Assembly (NCBI GenBank): GCA_913062925.1 | Contig: CAJXWJ010000002.1 | Coordinates: forward strand, 1-64,000 | DNA length: 64,000 nt | DNA from: an uncultured Pseudorhodobacter sp. | Lineage (GTDB): Bacteria > Pseudomonadota > Alphaproteobacteria > Rhodobacterales > Rhodobacteraceae | Reading direction: 5' to 3' | Shown: piece after piece, positions 43,419 to 53,327 of the stretch | How positions within the stretch are numbered: position 1 is the stretch's first letter | Layout: every line of letters begins with the position of its first letter | The notes under the pieces: generated by a model | The model's database searches: none | Told to the model about the DNA's origin: nothing | What the model saw: the letters and a program-made list of their open reading frames with translations, nothing else | Program-made: the position numbers and the translations under genes

Positions 43419-44411
43419 TTATAATTGCCGAACCGTCACCGCGCCCTTTTGGGCAACGGCCACCGCCAGCGGGTTTTTCAGGGGCAGCCCAAAGGGGGCC
43501 GCTTCGATTTCAAAGACATCACCGGCTTGTGCGGCAATGCCATCAGCAAAGGACAGGGTCGCGGTACCAAACATATGCACATGCAGATCGCCCGCTTGGC
43601 GGAACAGTGCATATTTGAAGTGATGATGTTCAAGGTTGGCCAGAGTATGCGACATATTGGCTTCGCCCGACAGGAAAGGCTTTTCAAAAATCACCGTATC
43701 GCCACGGCGAATGCGCGAGCTGCCGCGCACATCCAGCGGCAGATCGCCGACCAGAAGTTCGGGGCCAAAAGAGGCTTCGCGCAGCTTGGAATGCGCCAGA
43801 TACAGATAGTTGATCCGCTCGGTCACATGGTCTGAAAACTCATTGGCCAAGGCCCAGCCCACCCGTGCGGGCGTGCCATCGGGGGCAATCAGATAGATGC
43901 CGGCAAGTTCAGGCTCTTCGCCACCATCCAGCGCAAAGCCGGGGCTGGTCAGCGGCTTGCCTGGCGCGATGGCGGTGCTGCCATTGCCTTTGTAGAACCA
44001 TTCGGGCTGCACGCCCACCTCGCCTGCGGCAGGGCGGCCAGCTTCCAGCCCCATGCGGAACATCTTCATGCTGTCGGTCAGACTTTCGCTGCCATCCAAC
44101 TTGGTGTGCATTGCATCCCGCGTCGCGGCCGAACCCAGATGCGTCAGCCCCGTGCCGGTCAGATGCATATGCGCCGGATCGGGATGGCTGATCGGCAAGA
44201 CAAGCTGCCCTGCGGCGGCCAAAGCCAGCAAATCAACTGCCTCGCCCAAACCGTGTTCAGCCACCACCGCCGCCAGACTGCGCCCCGAGATCACCGCCTC
44301 TTGCGCCAGCGCATAGGTGCTTGCCGCCCCGCGCACGATGGCAGCCTCTGTGCCTTCACGCGCGACCACAGCAACCTCGCCATTCGGGCGGATGATTTGC
44401 GACAACAGCAT
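43419..44411 (-). CDS. gguC: GguC/AraD1-type fumarylacetoacetase-fold protein
   Basis: A 330-aa FAH-superfamily protein. The C-terminal half carries the FAH core (LVGDLPLDVRGSSRIRRGDTVIFEKPF, LEHHHFKYALFR, and GDLHVHMFGTATLSFADG). The start at 44411 is preceded by GAGGAA. It follows gguB by 8 bp in the chvE-gguABC operon and precedes the arabonate dehydratase. It is a candidate for the 2-keto-3-deoxy-L-arabonate dehydratase step, since no DapA-like araD gene is present (inference). Confidence 0.82.
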   Translation of the reverse strand: MLLSQIIRPNGEVAVVAREGTEAAIVRGAASTYALAQEAVISGRSLAAVVAEHGLGEAVDLLALAAAGQLVLPISHPDPAHMHLTGTGLTHLGSAATRDAMHTKLDGSESLTDSMKMFRMGLEAGRPAAGEVGVQPEWFYKGNGSTAIAPGKPLTSPGFALDGGEEPELAGIYLIAPDGTPARVGWALANEFSDHVTERINYLYLAHSKLREASFGPELLVGDLPLDVRGSSRIRRGDTVIFEKPFLSGEANMSHTLANLEHHHFKYALFRQAGDLHVHMFGTATLSFADGIAAQAGDVFEIEAAPFGLPLKNPLAVAVAQKGAVTVRQL

Positions 44412-44419
44412 TGTTTTCC

Positions 44420-45604
44420 TCACTTGTTCTTATTGTATACGTCAAAAATCACTGCCGACAACAGCACAAGACCTTTGATAACTTGTTGATAATCAATGCC
44501 GATCCCCATAATCGACATGCCATTGTTCATCACGCCCATGATCAAAGCGCCAACGACTGCGCCCAAGATCTTGCCCACGCCCCCCGACATCGACGCGCCG
44601 CCGATAAAGACCGCCGCGATCACATCAAGCTCGAAACCGCCGCCCGCCTTGGGGGTGGCCGAGTTCAGCCGTGCCGCCACAATCATCCCCGCCAAGGCCG
44701 CCAAAACCCCCATGTTCACAAAGGTCAAAAACACCAGCCGCTCGGTCTTGATCCCCGACAGCTTGGCCGCTTTTTCATTGCCGCCAAGCGCGTAGATCCG
44801 CCGCCCCATCGTCATGTTTTCGGTGAAAAAGCCATAAAGCACCGTCAACACCGTGAGGATCAGCACCACATTTGGCAGGCCGCGAAAGCTTGCCAGCTTG
44901 TAGCCCACAAAGATCAGCGCAACCGAGACAATAAGGTTGCGAATAGCGAAAATCACAACAGGCTCGGGGGTTACGCCAAACTCCACATCCCGCGCCCGCG
45001 CCCGCCAGCCCAGCCACGCAATGGCCAAAGCCGAGATGCAGACCAGCACCAAGGCGGTCATATTCGGTTTGCCGACGCCAAAGATGTCGGGGATAAATCC
45101 GGTCGAAAGCGACTGAAACGCCTTAGGAAAGGGGCCGATGTTCTGGCCGCGCAACAGCCACAGCGTCAGGCCGCGAAACACCAGCATCCCCGCCAGCGTC
45201 ACGATAAACGACGGCACTCGCCAATAGGCGATCCAATAGCCCTGAGCCGCCCCGATCAGCATGCCAACCAGCAAAACCGCAGGCACCACCGCATAGACCG
45301 GCCAATGCAGATTGACCGTTAAAACCGCCGCCACGGCCCCCGTAAAACCCACGACCGAGCCTACCGAGAGGTCAATATGGCCGGCCACAATCACCAGCAA
45401 CATCCCCAAAGCCATGATGATGACATAGGAGTTTTGCAAAAATAGGTTGGTAATGTTTTGTGCCGACAGGAAATCTACCCCCTCGAAGACCCGCACCACC
45501 ACGACAAAAAACAGCACGATGGTCACCAAAGCCATCAACATGCCGTTTTCGCGCAGATGCCCCCCCAGATGCGCGCCCAAGCCCTTTTTCTCTGCGCCGC
45601 TCAT
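44420..45604 (-). CDS. gguB: Sugar ABC transporter permease GguB
   Basis: A 394-aa BPD_transp_2-type permease with about ten hydrophobic segments; [24 protein letters not shown] and [20 protein letters not shown] (conserved cytoplasmic loop) are typical of XylH/GguB. The ATG at 45604 overlaps the gguA stop (ATGA). It imports L-arabinose, galactose or xylose with GguA and ChvE. Confidence 0.88.
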   Translation of the reverse strand: MSGAEKKGLGAHLGGHLRENGMLMALVTIVLFFVVVVRVFEGVDFLSAQNITNLFLQNSYVIIMALGMLLVIVAGHIDLSVGSVVGFTGAVAAVLTVNLHWPVYAVVPAVLLVGMLIGAAQGYWIAYWRVPSFIVTLAGMLVFRGLTLWLLRGQNIGPFPKAFQSLSTGFIPDIFGVGKPNMTALVLVCISALAIAWLGWRARARDVEFGVTPEPVVIFAIRNLIVSVALIFVGYKLASFRGLPNVVLILTVLTVLYGFFTENMTMGRRIYALGGNEKAAKLSGIKTERLVFLTFVNMGVLAALAGMIVAARLNSATPKAGGGFELDVIAAVFIGGASMSGGVGKILGAVVGALIMGVMNNGMSIMGIGIDYQQVIKGLVLLSAVIFDVYNKNK

Positions 45605-47130
45605 GGCAATGTTCCTTCGTTTTTCAGGATAAGCCCCATAATACGCTCTTGATCGGCCTCGGCCTTGCTCAATTCGCCCACTATTTTGCCCTCGTTCATC
45701 ACATAGATCCGGTCGCACATGCCCAATAGCTCGGGCATCTCCGAGCTGATCATCACCACCCCACGCCCCTGCGCGGCAAGCTCGTTCATAATGCCGTAGA
45801 TCTCGAACTTGGCCCCGACATCAATGCCGCGTGTTGGCTCGTCCAAAATCAAAACCTGCGGATCTGTAAACAGCCATTTCGACAGCACCACCTTTTGCTG
45901 ATTGCCACCCGAAAGGTTGACCACCCTTTGCGCGACATTGGGGGTGCGAATGTTCATAGCGCGGCGGTATTCCTCGGCCACCTGCTGCTCGCGTTGATGG
46001 TTCAGCACCCCCCGCTTTGATACTCCCAGCAGATTGGCCAGCGTGATGTTGCGCGAAATCGGCTCGTCCAAAATAAGCCCAAGCGTTTTGCGGTCTTCGG
46101 TGACATAGGCCAGCCCCGCCGCAATTGCCCGATCCACCGTCGAGACATCGACAAGCTTGCCACCGATCTGCACCGAGCCAGTGATGCCCTGACCATAGCT
46201 TTTGCCAAAAAGGCTCATCGCAAGTTCGGTCCGCCCTGCCCCCATCAGCCCAGCAATGCCGACAATTTCGCCCCTGCGCACCGTAAAGCCCGCGTTTCGG
46301 ATGATCTGGCGGTCTTTGCGCTCGGGGTGCCAAACATTCCAATCGGCAACTTGCATCAGCACTTCGCCAATTTGCGGACTGCGCGCTGGGTAGCGCTGTG
46401 CCATATCACGCCCGACCATATCGCGAATAATCCGCTCTTCCGAGATCTGCTCCGCTGTCAGCGTCGAGACCGTCGCCCCATCCCGAATAATGGTAATACG
46501 ATCTGCCACCTTGCTGATTTCATTCAGCTTATGGCTAATCAGTATCGAGGTAATGCCCTGCGCTTTCAGTTCGAGCAGCAGGTCCAATAGCTTTTGGCTA
46601 TCGTTTTCCTGCAAGGCCGCGGTTGGCTCGTCAAGGATCAACAATCGCACATCCTTGGCCAAGGCCTTGGCGATTTCGATCAGCTGTTGCTTGCCAACGC
46701 CCAACTTTTCCACCTTGGTGGTCGGAGCTTCGACCAGACCGACCTTGCGCAGCAGATCTTCGGTTTTTTGATAGGCGGCCGGCCAGTTGATCACGCCATT
46801 CTTGGCCACTTCATTGCCCAAAAACAGATTTTCCGCGATCGAAAGCAGCGGCACCAAAGCCAATTCCTGATGGATGATAATAATGCCCAGATCTTCGCTG
46901 TCACGAATGCCACGGCAGGCCAGCGGCTTGCCGTCAAAAATGATCTCACCCTCGTAACTGCCATGCGGGTAAATCCCCGACAAGACCTTCATAAGCGTTG
47001 ACTTTCCAGCGCCATTTTCACCGCAGATCGCGTGGATCTCGCCAGATTTCACATCCAGATTCACACGGTCAAGCGCGCGCACCCCCGGAAAGACCTTGCT
47101 GATCTCCCGCATTTCCAACAGCGCTGACAT
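45601..47130 (-). CDS. gguA: Sugar ABC transporter ATPase GguA
   Basis: A 509-aa double ATPase. The first domain has Walker [10 protein letters not shown] and the DEPTAAL Walker B; the second has the degenerate Walker [10 protein letters not shown] and signature LSGGNQQK followed by [15 protein letters not shown], as in all sugar ATPases of this class (MglA, XylG). GGGAGGAAAAT precedes the ATG. It energises the GguB channel. Confidence 0.9.
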   Translation of the reverse strand: MSALLEMREISKVFPGVRALDRVNLDVKSGEIHAICGENGAGKSTLMKVLSGIYPHGSYEGEIIFDGKPLACRGIRDSEDLGIIIIHQELALVPLLSIAENLFLGNEVAKNGVINWPAAYQKTEDLLRKVGLVEAPTTKVEKLGVGKQQLIEIAKALAKDVRLLILDEPTAALQENDSQKLLDLLLELKAQGITSILISHKLNEISKVADRITIIRDGATVSTLTAEQISEERIIRDMVGRDMAQRYPARSPQIGEVLMQVADWNVWHPERKDRQIIRNAGFTVRRGEIVGIAGLMGAGRTELAMSLFGKSYGQGITGSVQIGGKLVDVSTVDRAIAAGLAYVTEDRKTLGLILDEPISRNITLANLLGVSKRGVLNHQREQQVAEEYRRAMNIRTPNVAQRVVNLSGGNQQKVVLSKWLFTDPQVLILDEPTRGIDVGAKFEIYGIMNELAAQGRGVVMISSEMPELLGMCDRIYVMNEGKIVGELSKAEADQERIMGLILKNEGTLP

Positions 47131-47200
47131 GATTTTCCTCCCAAGACGACTGCGCCCGCCCCTCCAGCTTTGGAAGCAACGGGCGCAGCCTTTCTATCGC

Positions 47201-48277
47201 TTACTTCAGTTGGTCAGCGCTGTAATAGCCCGAACCGACCAGAACGGCCTCGTAGTTTGCGCCATCAACCGGCTGCGATTCCAGCAGATACGAGGGCACA
47301 ACCTTAACGCCATTGTCATAGGTGGCGGTGTCATTGATCTCTGGCGTGCCGCCCGAAAGGATCGCATCGACCATCTTCACGGTCACTTTTGCAAGCTCGC
47401 GGGTGTCCTTGAAGATCGAGGAATATTGCTCGCCCGCAATGATGGATTTGATCGACGGCACTTCGCAGTCTTGGCCGGTCACGATTGGCATCTTCAGATC
47501 GCCCGAGCCATAGCCTACGCCTTTGACCGAAGACAGAATGCCGATCGACAGCCCGTCATAAGGCGAGAGTGCGCCGTGCAGCGCCTTGTCGGCGTAGTTC
47601 GACGACAGAAGGTTGTCCATGCGCGCCTGCGCCACAGCGCCATCCCAGCGCAGGGTACCAACCACTTCCATGCCCATTTGACCCGAAGGGATCACGATAT
47701 CGCCAGAATCGATCATCGGCTGAAGCACCGACATCGCACCGTTGTAGAAGAAGAAGGCGTTATTATCGTCTGGCGAGCCGCCAAACAGCTCGACATTCCA
47801 AGGCTTAGCGTCGGCAAACCGTTCTTTCAGACCGGCAACCAGCGAATTCGCCTGCTGCACGCCGACTTTAAAGTTGTCAAAGGTGGCGTAGTAATCAACC
47901 GAGCCGCTTTCGCGGATCAGCCGGTCATAGGCGATAACCTTGATGCCCGCAGCCGCAGCATTGTCCAAAGCATTGGACAGCGTGGTGCCGTCGATCGCAG
48001 CAATGACCAGAACCTTGACACCCTTGGTGATCATATTCTCGATCTGCGCCAATTGGTTAGGAATATCATCCTCGGCATATTGCAGATCGGTGTCATAGCC
48101 CGCGGCGGTAAACTGCTCGACCATCGAAGCGCCGTCCGAGATCCAGCGGGCCGAAGATTGCGTCGGCATCGCAATGCCAATGGTGCCCTTCTCGCCCGCG
48201 AAAACAGGAGAGCCGACAGCCGAAGCGAACACAGACGCCGTTCCAAGCGCCAAAAGCGCCCGTCTAGAAATTTGCAT
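47201..48277 (-). CDS. chvE: Multiple-sugar-binding periplasmic protein ChvE
   Basis: A 358-aa periplasmic binding protein with signal peptide ([20 protein letters not shown]) and mature start [22 protein letters not shown]. The sequence follows ChvE of Agrobacterium, which binds arabinose, galactose and glucose for uptake through Ggu and, with VirA, for signalling. It is first in the operon. GGGAGGATAAAAT precedes the ATG. Confidence 0.9.
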   Translation of the reverse strand: MQISRRALLALGTASVFASAVGSPVFAGEKGTIGIAMPTQSSARWISDGASMVEQFTAAGYDTDLQYAEDDIPNQLAQIENMITKGVKVLVIAAIDGTTLSNALDNAAAAGIKVIAYDRLIRESGSVDYYATFDNFKVGVQQANSLVAGLKERFADAKPWNVELFGGSPDDNNAFFFYNGAMSVLQPMIDSGDIVIPSGQMGMEVVGTLRWDGAVAQARMDNLLSSNYADKALHGALSPYDGLSIGILSSVKGVGYGSGDLKMPIVTGQDCEVPSIKSIIAGEQYSSIFKDTRELAKVTVKMVDAILSGGTPEINDTATYDNGVKVVPSYLLESQPVDGANYEAVLVGSGYYSADQLK

Positions 48278-48514
48278 ATTTTATCCTCCCTTTGTGCCGT
48301 CAGCAGCGACGGCTCATATCCCGGCTCTGCCCGAAATCCACCTGTTTCGAGCCAGCGTGAGCCTATCTTTGCAATGCCGAAATATGGCCGTCAAATGGCA
48401 AATATGCATATTTAGATAGCGAGAATGATATGTTTTAAACCCTTGACCAAAGCCTGATCGCAGCACAAAGCCGCCACAGCCAAAGGGCGGCGGCTGCCTT
48501 TGGCTCGGGGGCGG

Positions 48515-48840
48515 TCAGCGCACCAAAGCGCCGGCGTCTTTGTTGATGCCGGTGATCGAATAATCCCCAAGATGGAAGCTTTCGGTCTAGGCCCGATCCG
48601 AGAACACCACTTCAGGACGTTCGACCCTAAAGTGGATATAGCTCGTCTGGGCGACAGCAGCATATCCCGCTCTGGCAGACCATTGCCCAAGAAACCCGCT
48701 TTGACAAAGACCAGCTTCGGATCGCACGCGAAGTCCAAGCTGGACATGGTCTTGCTGCCAACCCAAGCGATTTCCTAGAAGCCATTGTCGCGGGGAATCA
48801 CCCGATCGCCAGCCTGCAAGTCCTCGACAAGCCGCTGAAC
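48515..48840 (-). pseudogene. Remnant of a Hint (Hedgehog/intein) domain gene
   Basis: Reading the minus strand from 48840 gives VEDLQAGDRVIPRDNGF, then a TAG, then EIAWVGSKTMSS...GFLGNGLPERDMLLSP, the hallmark order of Rhodobacterales Hint_2 proteins. At about 48650 the frame shifts and a large internal part is missing; the other frame continues YIHFRVERPEVVFSDRA, a TAG where the family has Trp, then TESFHLGDYSITGIN and a TGA at 48517-48515. Two internal stops and a frameshift show decay. It lies in a 0.7-kb stretch with no intact gene. Confidence 0.65.
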
Positions 48841-49001
48841 CTGCCTCAGCAGGGGAAGATTTATTCTGTTTTCAGCCCCACGACCTAAGGCAATTTTTTT
48901 GCGGCCATGCAGATATTTTTTACCTTTTGCCACTAGCCGTGAGGGCAGAGCAGAGTTTGGCGCAGCGCGGGGCTCTCTGCCCTGTCAAAGGAGCGGATCA
49001 G

Positions 49002-49598
49002 GTGCGAAAACGGGTGTTTGATTGTGTGGCAGCGGGTCTTGGGCTTTTGCTGCTGTCACCGCTGCTGGCGGTTTTGGCTTTGCTGATCTGGTGGCGCCTG
49101 GGATCACCGGTGTTGTTTCAGCAAAGCAGGCCCGGGCTAATGGGCAAGCCGTTCAAGCTTATCAAATTTCGCAGTATGACCACGGCGGTGGATGCTGCCG
49201 GACATCTGCTGCCGGACGCGCAGCGCCTCACGGGCTTGGGCCGGTTTTTGCGGGCAAGCTCGCTGGATGAGTTGCCCGAGCTGTGGTGCGTGCTGAAAGG
49301 CGAGATGAGTCTTGTCGGCCCGCGCCCCCTGCTGATGGAATATTTGTCGCTTTATTCTCCCGAACAGGCCCGCCGCCATGCGCTGCGCCCCGGACTAACC
49401 GGCTGGGCGCAAATCAACGGGCGCAATATGCTGTCTTGGCCGCAGAAATTTGCGCTCGATCTATGGTATATCGACAATCACAGCCTCTGGCTGGATCTGA
49501 AGATCATTGCACTGACGCTCTGGCGGGTGGTGCAACGCCAAGGCATCCTGGCCCCGGGCGAGGCTGCGATGGCAAAGTTCACCGGCAACCCGCCGTGA
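49002..49598 (+). CDS. pglC: Polyprenyl-phosphate sugar-phosphate transferase (PglC-type)
   Basis: A 198-aa monotopic phosphoglycosyl transferase: N-terminal re-entrant helix (RVFDCVAAGLGLLLLSPLLAVLALLIWW), RPGLMGKPFKLIKFRSM, DELPELWCVLKGEMSLVGPRPLL with the D-E pair, and the PGLTGWAQINGRN segment. It puts a sugar-1-phosphate on undecaprenyl phosphate, starting a glycan. The GTG start at 49002 has AAGGAG upstream. The small size fits PglC-type enzymes without the long membrane domain. The next gene overlaps as GTGA. Confidence 0.85.
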   Translation: MRKRVFDCVAAGLGLLLLSPLLAVLALLIWWRLGSPVLFQQSRPGLMGKPFKLIKFRSMTTAVDAAGHLLPDAQRLTGLGRFLRASSLDELPELWCVLKGEMSLVGPRPLLMEYLSLYSPEQARRHALRPGLTGWAQINGRNMLSWPQKFALDLWYIDNHSLWLDLKIIALTLWRVVQRQGILAPGEAAMAKFTGNPP

Positions 49599-50221
49599 CG
49601 CGGCTGATCGGCGTCTATGGCGCGTCAGGCTGTGGCCGCGGCATCCTGCCTTTGTTGCGCGCGCAATATCCAAAAGACCGCTTGGTGTTCATCGATGACA
49701 CGCTTTGTGGTCAAACGATCAACGGCCATAGGGTGCTGAATTGGGCCGCGTTTTTGCAACAAGAGGCGGGCGAGAAAGCTGTCAGCATCGCGGTCGCCGC
49801 GCCAAAGCGGCGGCAAAGGCTGGCGGAAAAGGCTGCCACAGCCAATATCAGCTTGATCGAGGCCCGTGCCGGCTCGGTTGTGCAGATGGATGCAGTCGAA
49901 ATTGGCGTCGGCGCCTGCCTGTCGCCCTTTGTCAGCCTGACCAGCAACATCCGCATCGGCCGCTGTTTTCATGCCAATCTTTACGCCTATGTCGAGCATG
50001 ATTGTCACCTTGGCGACTATGTCACCCTTGCCCCCGCAGCCAAGGTGAACGGCAATATCAGCATTGGCGACCACGCCTATATCGGCGCAGGCGCCGTGCT
50101 GCGTCAAGGCATTGCGATTGGTGCAGGCGCCATTATTGGCATGGGCGCGGTGGTGACGCGCGATGTGCCAGCGGGAGAAACCGTGGCAGGAAACCCCGCC
50201 AAACCCCTGATAAAAATATAA
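49595..50221 (+). CDS. pglD: Sugar N-acetyltransferase (PglD-type, left-handed beta-helix)
   Basis: A 208-aa protein: N-terminal Rossmann-like sugar-nucleotide domain (LIGVYGASGCGRGILPLL) and a hexapeptide-repeat helix (IGVGACLSPFVSLTSNIRIG...IGDHAYIGAGAVLRQGIAIGAGAIIGMGAVVTRDVPAG). The catalytic-base His region YVEHDCHLGDY is present. PglD acetylates the 4-amino sugar of UDP-bacillosamine precursors. The start is a GTG overlapping the transferase stop. Confidence 0.85.
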   Translation: MTRLIGVYGASGCGRGILPLLRAQYPKDRLVFIDDTLCGQTINGHRVLNWAAFLQQEAGEKAVSIAVAAPKRRQRLAEKAATANISLIEARAGSVVQMDAVEIGVGACLSPFVSLTSNIRIGRCFHANLYAYVEHDCHLGDYVTLAPAAKVNGNISIGDHAYIGAGAVLRQGIAIGAGAIIGMGAVVTRDVPAGETVAGNPAKPLIKI

Positions 50222-50223
50222 AA

Positions 50224-51366
50224 ATGCGGATTTTTCTATCACGCCCACATATGTCTGGCCATGAAGAAAAGCAGGTGGCCAAGGCTTTCGCCTCGAAGTT
50301 TATAGCCCCCGTTGGCCCGCAGCTGGATGGCTTTGAAGCGGCAGTCGCAGCCTATCTGTCAGGCAGTCCGGGCGCAGAGCTGCACTGCGTGGCGCTTACC
50401 TCGGGCTCTGCCGCGCTACATCTTGCGTTGCGCATCGCAGGGGTAGGTGCTGGCGATGAGGTGTGGATTTCCTCGATGACCTTTGCGGGCGGCATCTTTG
50501 CGGTCAGCTACCTTGGCGCAAGTCCGCGTTTTTTCGACCTTGATCCCCTCAGCTGGAGCATCGACACCTCGCGCTTGGCCGATGAACTGGCCGCAGCCGC
50601 GCGGCAAAATCGCCTGCCCAAGGCGATCGTGCCAACCGATCTTTACGGCCAATCCGTTGATCTTGACCCGATCGAGCGGCTGGGCGCAGATTATGGCGTG
50701 CCGGTGATCGTGGACAGCGCCGAAAGTCTTGGCGCAAGCTACCGCGCGGGGCGCAAGGCTGGCACGGGCGGCGATGCAGCGATCCTGTCTTTTAACGGCA
50801 ATAAAATCATCACAACCTCGGGCGGCGGCATGCTGGTGACGCGCCATCGGGCTTGGGCCGAGCAAGCGCGTTTTCTGGCGACCCAAGCCCGCGACCCTGC
50901 CCCGCATTACCAGCACTCCAGCCTTGGCTATAACTACCGCCTCTCCAATATCTGCGCCGCCATCGGCTTGGGGCAGATGCAAGTGCTAGAGGCCCGCGTC
51001 GCCCGCAGGCGCGAGATTTTTACCCGCTATCACGCGGCTCTTGCCCGCCCCGGCCTTTGCTTTATGCCCGAGCCAGAGGGCCAGCACTCAAGCCGCTGGC
51101 TGACGACGCTGACGCTTGATCCGGCGCAAACGGGTGTTAACCGCGAAGACATCCGCCTGATGCTGCTGGCGCATCAGATCGAAACCCGCCCGCTGTGGAA
51201 GCCCATGCACCTGCAACCGCTTTATGCAGGCGCGCCCTATCACGGCGCGGGGGTGGATGAGGCGTTGTTTGCCAAGGGGCTGTGCTTGCCCTCGGGCAGC
51301 GACATGAGCGAAGCCGAACAAGACGAGGTGATCGGCAGGATCAGCGACAGGCTTGCACAGGGCTGA
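50224..51366 (+). CDS. pglE: DegT/DnrJ/EryC1 aminotransferase (PglE-type)
   Basis: A 380-aa PLP enzyme with FIAPVGPQLDGFE, LTSGSAALHLALR, PTDLYGQSVDLDPI, and the lysine region LSFNGNKIITTSGGGML where K binds PLP. It should transaminate a UDP-4-keto-6-deoxy-hexose to the 4-amino sugar used by PglD. It begins 2 bp after the pglD stop. The dehydratase PglF that would make the keto sugar is not in the window. Confidence 0.87.
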   Translation: MRIFLSRPHMSGHEEKQVAKAFASKFIAPVGPQLDGFEAAVAAYLSGSPGAELHCVALTSGSAALHLALRIAGVGAGDEVWISSMTFAGGIFAVSYLGASPRFFDLDPLSWSIDTSRLADELAAAARQNRLPKAIVPTDLYGQSVDLDPIERLGADYGVPVIVDSAESLGASYRAGRKAGTGGDAAILSFNGNKIITTSGGGMLVTRHRAWAEQARFLATQARDPAPHYQHSSLGYNYRLSNICAAIGLGQMQVLEARVARRREIFTRYHAALARPGLCFMPEPEGQHSSRWLTTLTLDPAQTGVNREDIRLMLLAHQIETRPLWKPMHLQPLYAGAPYHGAGVDEALFAKGLCLPSGSDMSEAEQDEVIGRISDRLAQG

Positions 51367-51414
51367 CGCGCGTCTCTGGCGGCAGCACCAGCCCCGCGGG
51401 TCCAGGCATTGCCA

Positions 51415-52557
51415 TCAGCCGACGCGCTGGCCCTGCACCCAGGTGCCCAGCAGGCGGGCGCTGTCGGCAAAAGGTTTGATGCGGATCACATCGCCGCGTT
51501 GGCCAAGACCAAGCGCACCGCGGTCGCTCAGGCCTGTGGCCGCTGCCGGTGCCGCCGTCACCGTGCGGATCCCCCGCGCCAGATCGCCCCAGATATCGCC
51601 CAAGCGCAGCGCCGCCGACAACAGCGCCGAGGGCACATAATCCGATGAGACAATATCCAGCAGATCAGCCTTGGCCAAATCTTGAGCCGCGACATTGCCC
51701 GAATGCGAGCCGCCGCGGATCAGGTTGGGCGCGCCCATCATCACAGCGATGCCGGCATCACGACAGGCGCTTGCGGCCTCAAGGCTGGTGGGGAATTCGG
51801 CAAAGCCCGCGCCGTGGCGGGCCGAGGTTGCGACGTGCTCTGCGGTGGTGTCATCATGGCTGGCCAGCACCGCACCAAAGCGGCGCGCCGCTTGCACGGC
51901 TGCGGCCTCGTGTTCGACCCCAAGCCTTTGGGTCAGCGCGATTTGCCCCGCGACATGGTCTTCGAATTCATGCTCGGACAGGCCGTGTTTGCCGCAGACA
52001 TAGGCGCGCAGCTGGGTCATGTCGCGAAACTGCCGCTGGCCGGGGGTGTGATCCATCAGGCTGACGATGCCGATGCGGTCTTCGGGGCCAAATTTCGCCA
52101 GCTCTGCCGTCAGGGTTTCCGAGCAGACCTCGGCGCGCAGATGCAGAAAATGGCTGATGCGCAGCGCGCCTTTGTGGCGCAGATCCAAGATCTCATCGGC
52201 CAGCAGGCGGGCATATTCGCCGTAGTTGGCCTTGGTGTTTGACACCACCGACCCCACCCGCAGCGCGTCATAAACCGTGGTAATCCCGACACTTGCAAGT
52301 TCGGCATCATGGGCGATGATGGCGCTTGCATGGGGCCAGCTGACCTTGGGGCGCGGCTCGATATGGCGTTCCAGATTGTCGGTGTGCAGCTCGATCAGGC
52401 CAGGGCTGATGAAATCGCCTTCACAATCAATCGCGCCGATAGGCACGCCAGCGCCCTGATCTATCGCGGTGATCACACCCGCTTGGATGCGCAGACTGCC
52501 ATGGACCACCTCGGTCGGCAAAATCAGTTTGGCATTGGCGAGGATGGTTTCGGTCAT
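51415..52557 (-). CDS. phnM: RPnTP diphosphatase PhnM, copy 1
   Basis: A 380-aa amidohydrolase-superfamily enzyme of the C-P lyase pathway: GLIELHTDNLERHIEPRPKV carries the metal-binding H-x-D, with later HDAELASVGITTVYDALRVG, SLMDHTPGQRQF and MMGAPNLIRGGSHSGNV. It removes diphosphate from alpha-D-ribose 1-methylphosphonate 5-triphosphate. The start at 52557 gives the usual length. It is divergent from the DUF1045 gene, with a Pho-box-like site between. Confidence 0.92.
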   Translation of the reverse strand: MTETILANAKLILPTEVVHGSLRIQAGVITAIDQGAGVPIGAIDCEGDFISPGLIELHTDNLERHIEPRPKVSWPHASAIIAHDAELASVGITTVYDALRVGSVVSNTKANYGEYARLLADEILDLRHKGALRISHFLHLRAEVCSETLTAELAKFGPEDRIGIVSLMDHTPGQRQFRDMTQLRAYVCGKHGLSEHEFEDHVAGQIALTQRLGVEHEAAAVQAARRFGAVLASHDDTTAEHVATSARHGAGFAEFPTSLEAASACRDAGIAVMMGAPNLIRGGSHSGNVAAQDLAKADLLDIVSSDYVPSALLSAALRLGDIWGDLARGIRTVTAAPAAATGLSDRGALGLGQRGDVIRIKPFADSARLLGTWVQGQRVG

Positions 52558-52610
52558 GTCAGAAGCTTTCCTTGAGGTGGTCGCGCATCGGCGCAAATGG
52601 GCATAGAAGC

Positions 52611-52628
52611 GTCACAGGAATGTGACAA
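52611..52628 (-). promoter_or_regulatory. Pho-box-like element in the phnM/DUF1045 intergenic region
   Basis: On the minus strand TTGTCAC-ATTC-CTGTGAC, close to the PhoB consensus of two CTGTCAT-like heptamers separated by 4 nt. Read as a palindrome it is GTCACA-N4-TGTGAC. It lies between divergent phnM and DUF1045 genes and could couple both to phosphate starvation. Confidence 0.5.
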
Positions 52629-52649
52629 AAGCGGTTTAAAGGGCAGGTT

Positions 52650-53327
52650 ATGGACCAGATGAAACGCTATGCGATCTATTACGCCCCGCGCGAGGGCGCT
52701 TTTGCCGAGGCCGCCGCGGCTTGGCTGGGCTGGGACATGCCGCGCGGTCAAGAGGTTGCGCAGGCTTTGCCCGCCGCTTTGGTCAAGCTGACCGACGATC
52801 CGCGCAAATACGGCTTTCACGGCACGCTGAAAGCGCCGTTTCGGCTGACCGAGGGGCTGGAGTTGCAAGATCTGACCCAAGGTCTGCGCGCGCTTGCGGG
52901 GCAACTGGCGCCACTGAGAATGGCTGGATTGGAACTGAGCGACCGCCACGGCTTTCTGGCGCTGACGCCGCTGGGGGCGCAAGATCAGTTGCAAGCGCTG
53001 GCAAGCGAGGTTGTGCGCGCGCTCGAGCCTTACCGCGCCGCACTGACGCCCGCCGAATACGCCCGCCGCCGCCCCGAAAGCCTGAGCCATCGGCAGCGCG
53101 AATTGCTCGATACCTATGGCTATCCCTTTGTGATGGAAGAGTTTCAGTTCCATCTGACGCTTTCGGGCGCACTGAGGCCGCCGCAAGCCGAAGCTTTGAT
53201 CCCCGCCGCGCGCGCCCACTTCACGGGCCTGATCCCGCAGCCCTTTGAGGTGCAGGATCTGTGCCTGTGCGGCGAGGATGCCACGGGGCGGTTTCATCTG
53301 CTGCACCGCTATCCCCTAAGCGCCTGA
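52650..53327 (+). CDS. DUF1045 phosphonate-associated 2H phosphoesterase
   Basis: A 225-aa protein with two H-x-T motifs, H57-G-T59 (KYGFHGTLKAPF) and H168-L-T170 (FQFHLTLSG), the hallmark of the 2H phosphoesterase fold. The DUF1045 family is found in phn operons and is a candidate for opening the cyclic ribose phosphate product, the job of PhnP elsewhere; no phnP gene is visible here. It overlaps phnN tail to tail by 19 bp. Confidence 0.85.
   Translation: MDQMKRYAIYYAPREGAFAEAAAAWLGWDMPRGQEVAQALPAALVKLTDDPRKYGFHGTLKAPFRLTEGLELQDLTQGLRALAGQLAPLRMAGLELSDRHGFLALTPLGAQDQLQALASEVVRALEPYRAALTPAEYARRRPESLSHRQRELLDTYGYPFVMEEFQFHLTLSGALRPPQAEALIPAARAHFTGLIPQPFEVQDLCLCGEDATGRFHLLHRYPLSA

Noticed and set aside
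41498-43618. A 706-codon open frame on the plus strand
   Set aside because: Antisense to the arabonate dehydratase gene with its intact Fe-S cysteine motifs; Arg/His-rich shadow.
44434-44441. TGTATACG, one mismatch from the GntR palindrome
   Set aside because: It lies within the 3' end of the gguB coding sequence, is imperfect, and has no partner site nearby.
48640-48888. Plus-strand open frame ending at about 48888 that looked like a C-terminal fragment
   Set aside because: It has no start codon, and the minus strand of the same DNA reads as a Hint domain, so it is its shadow.
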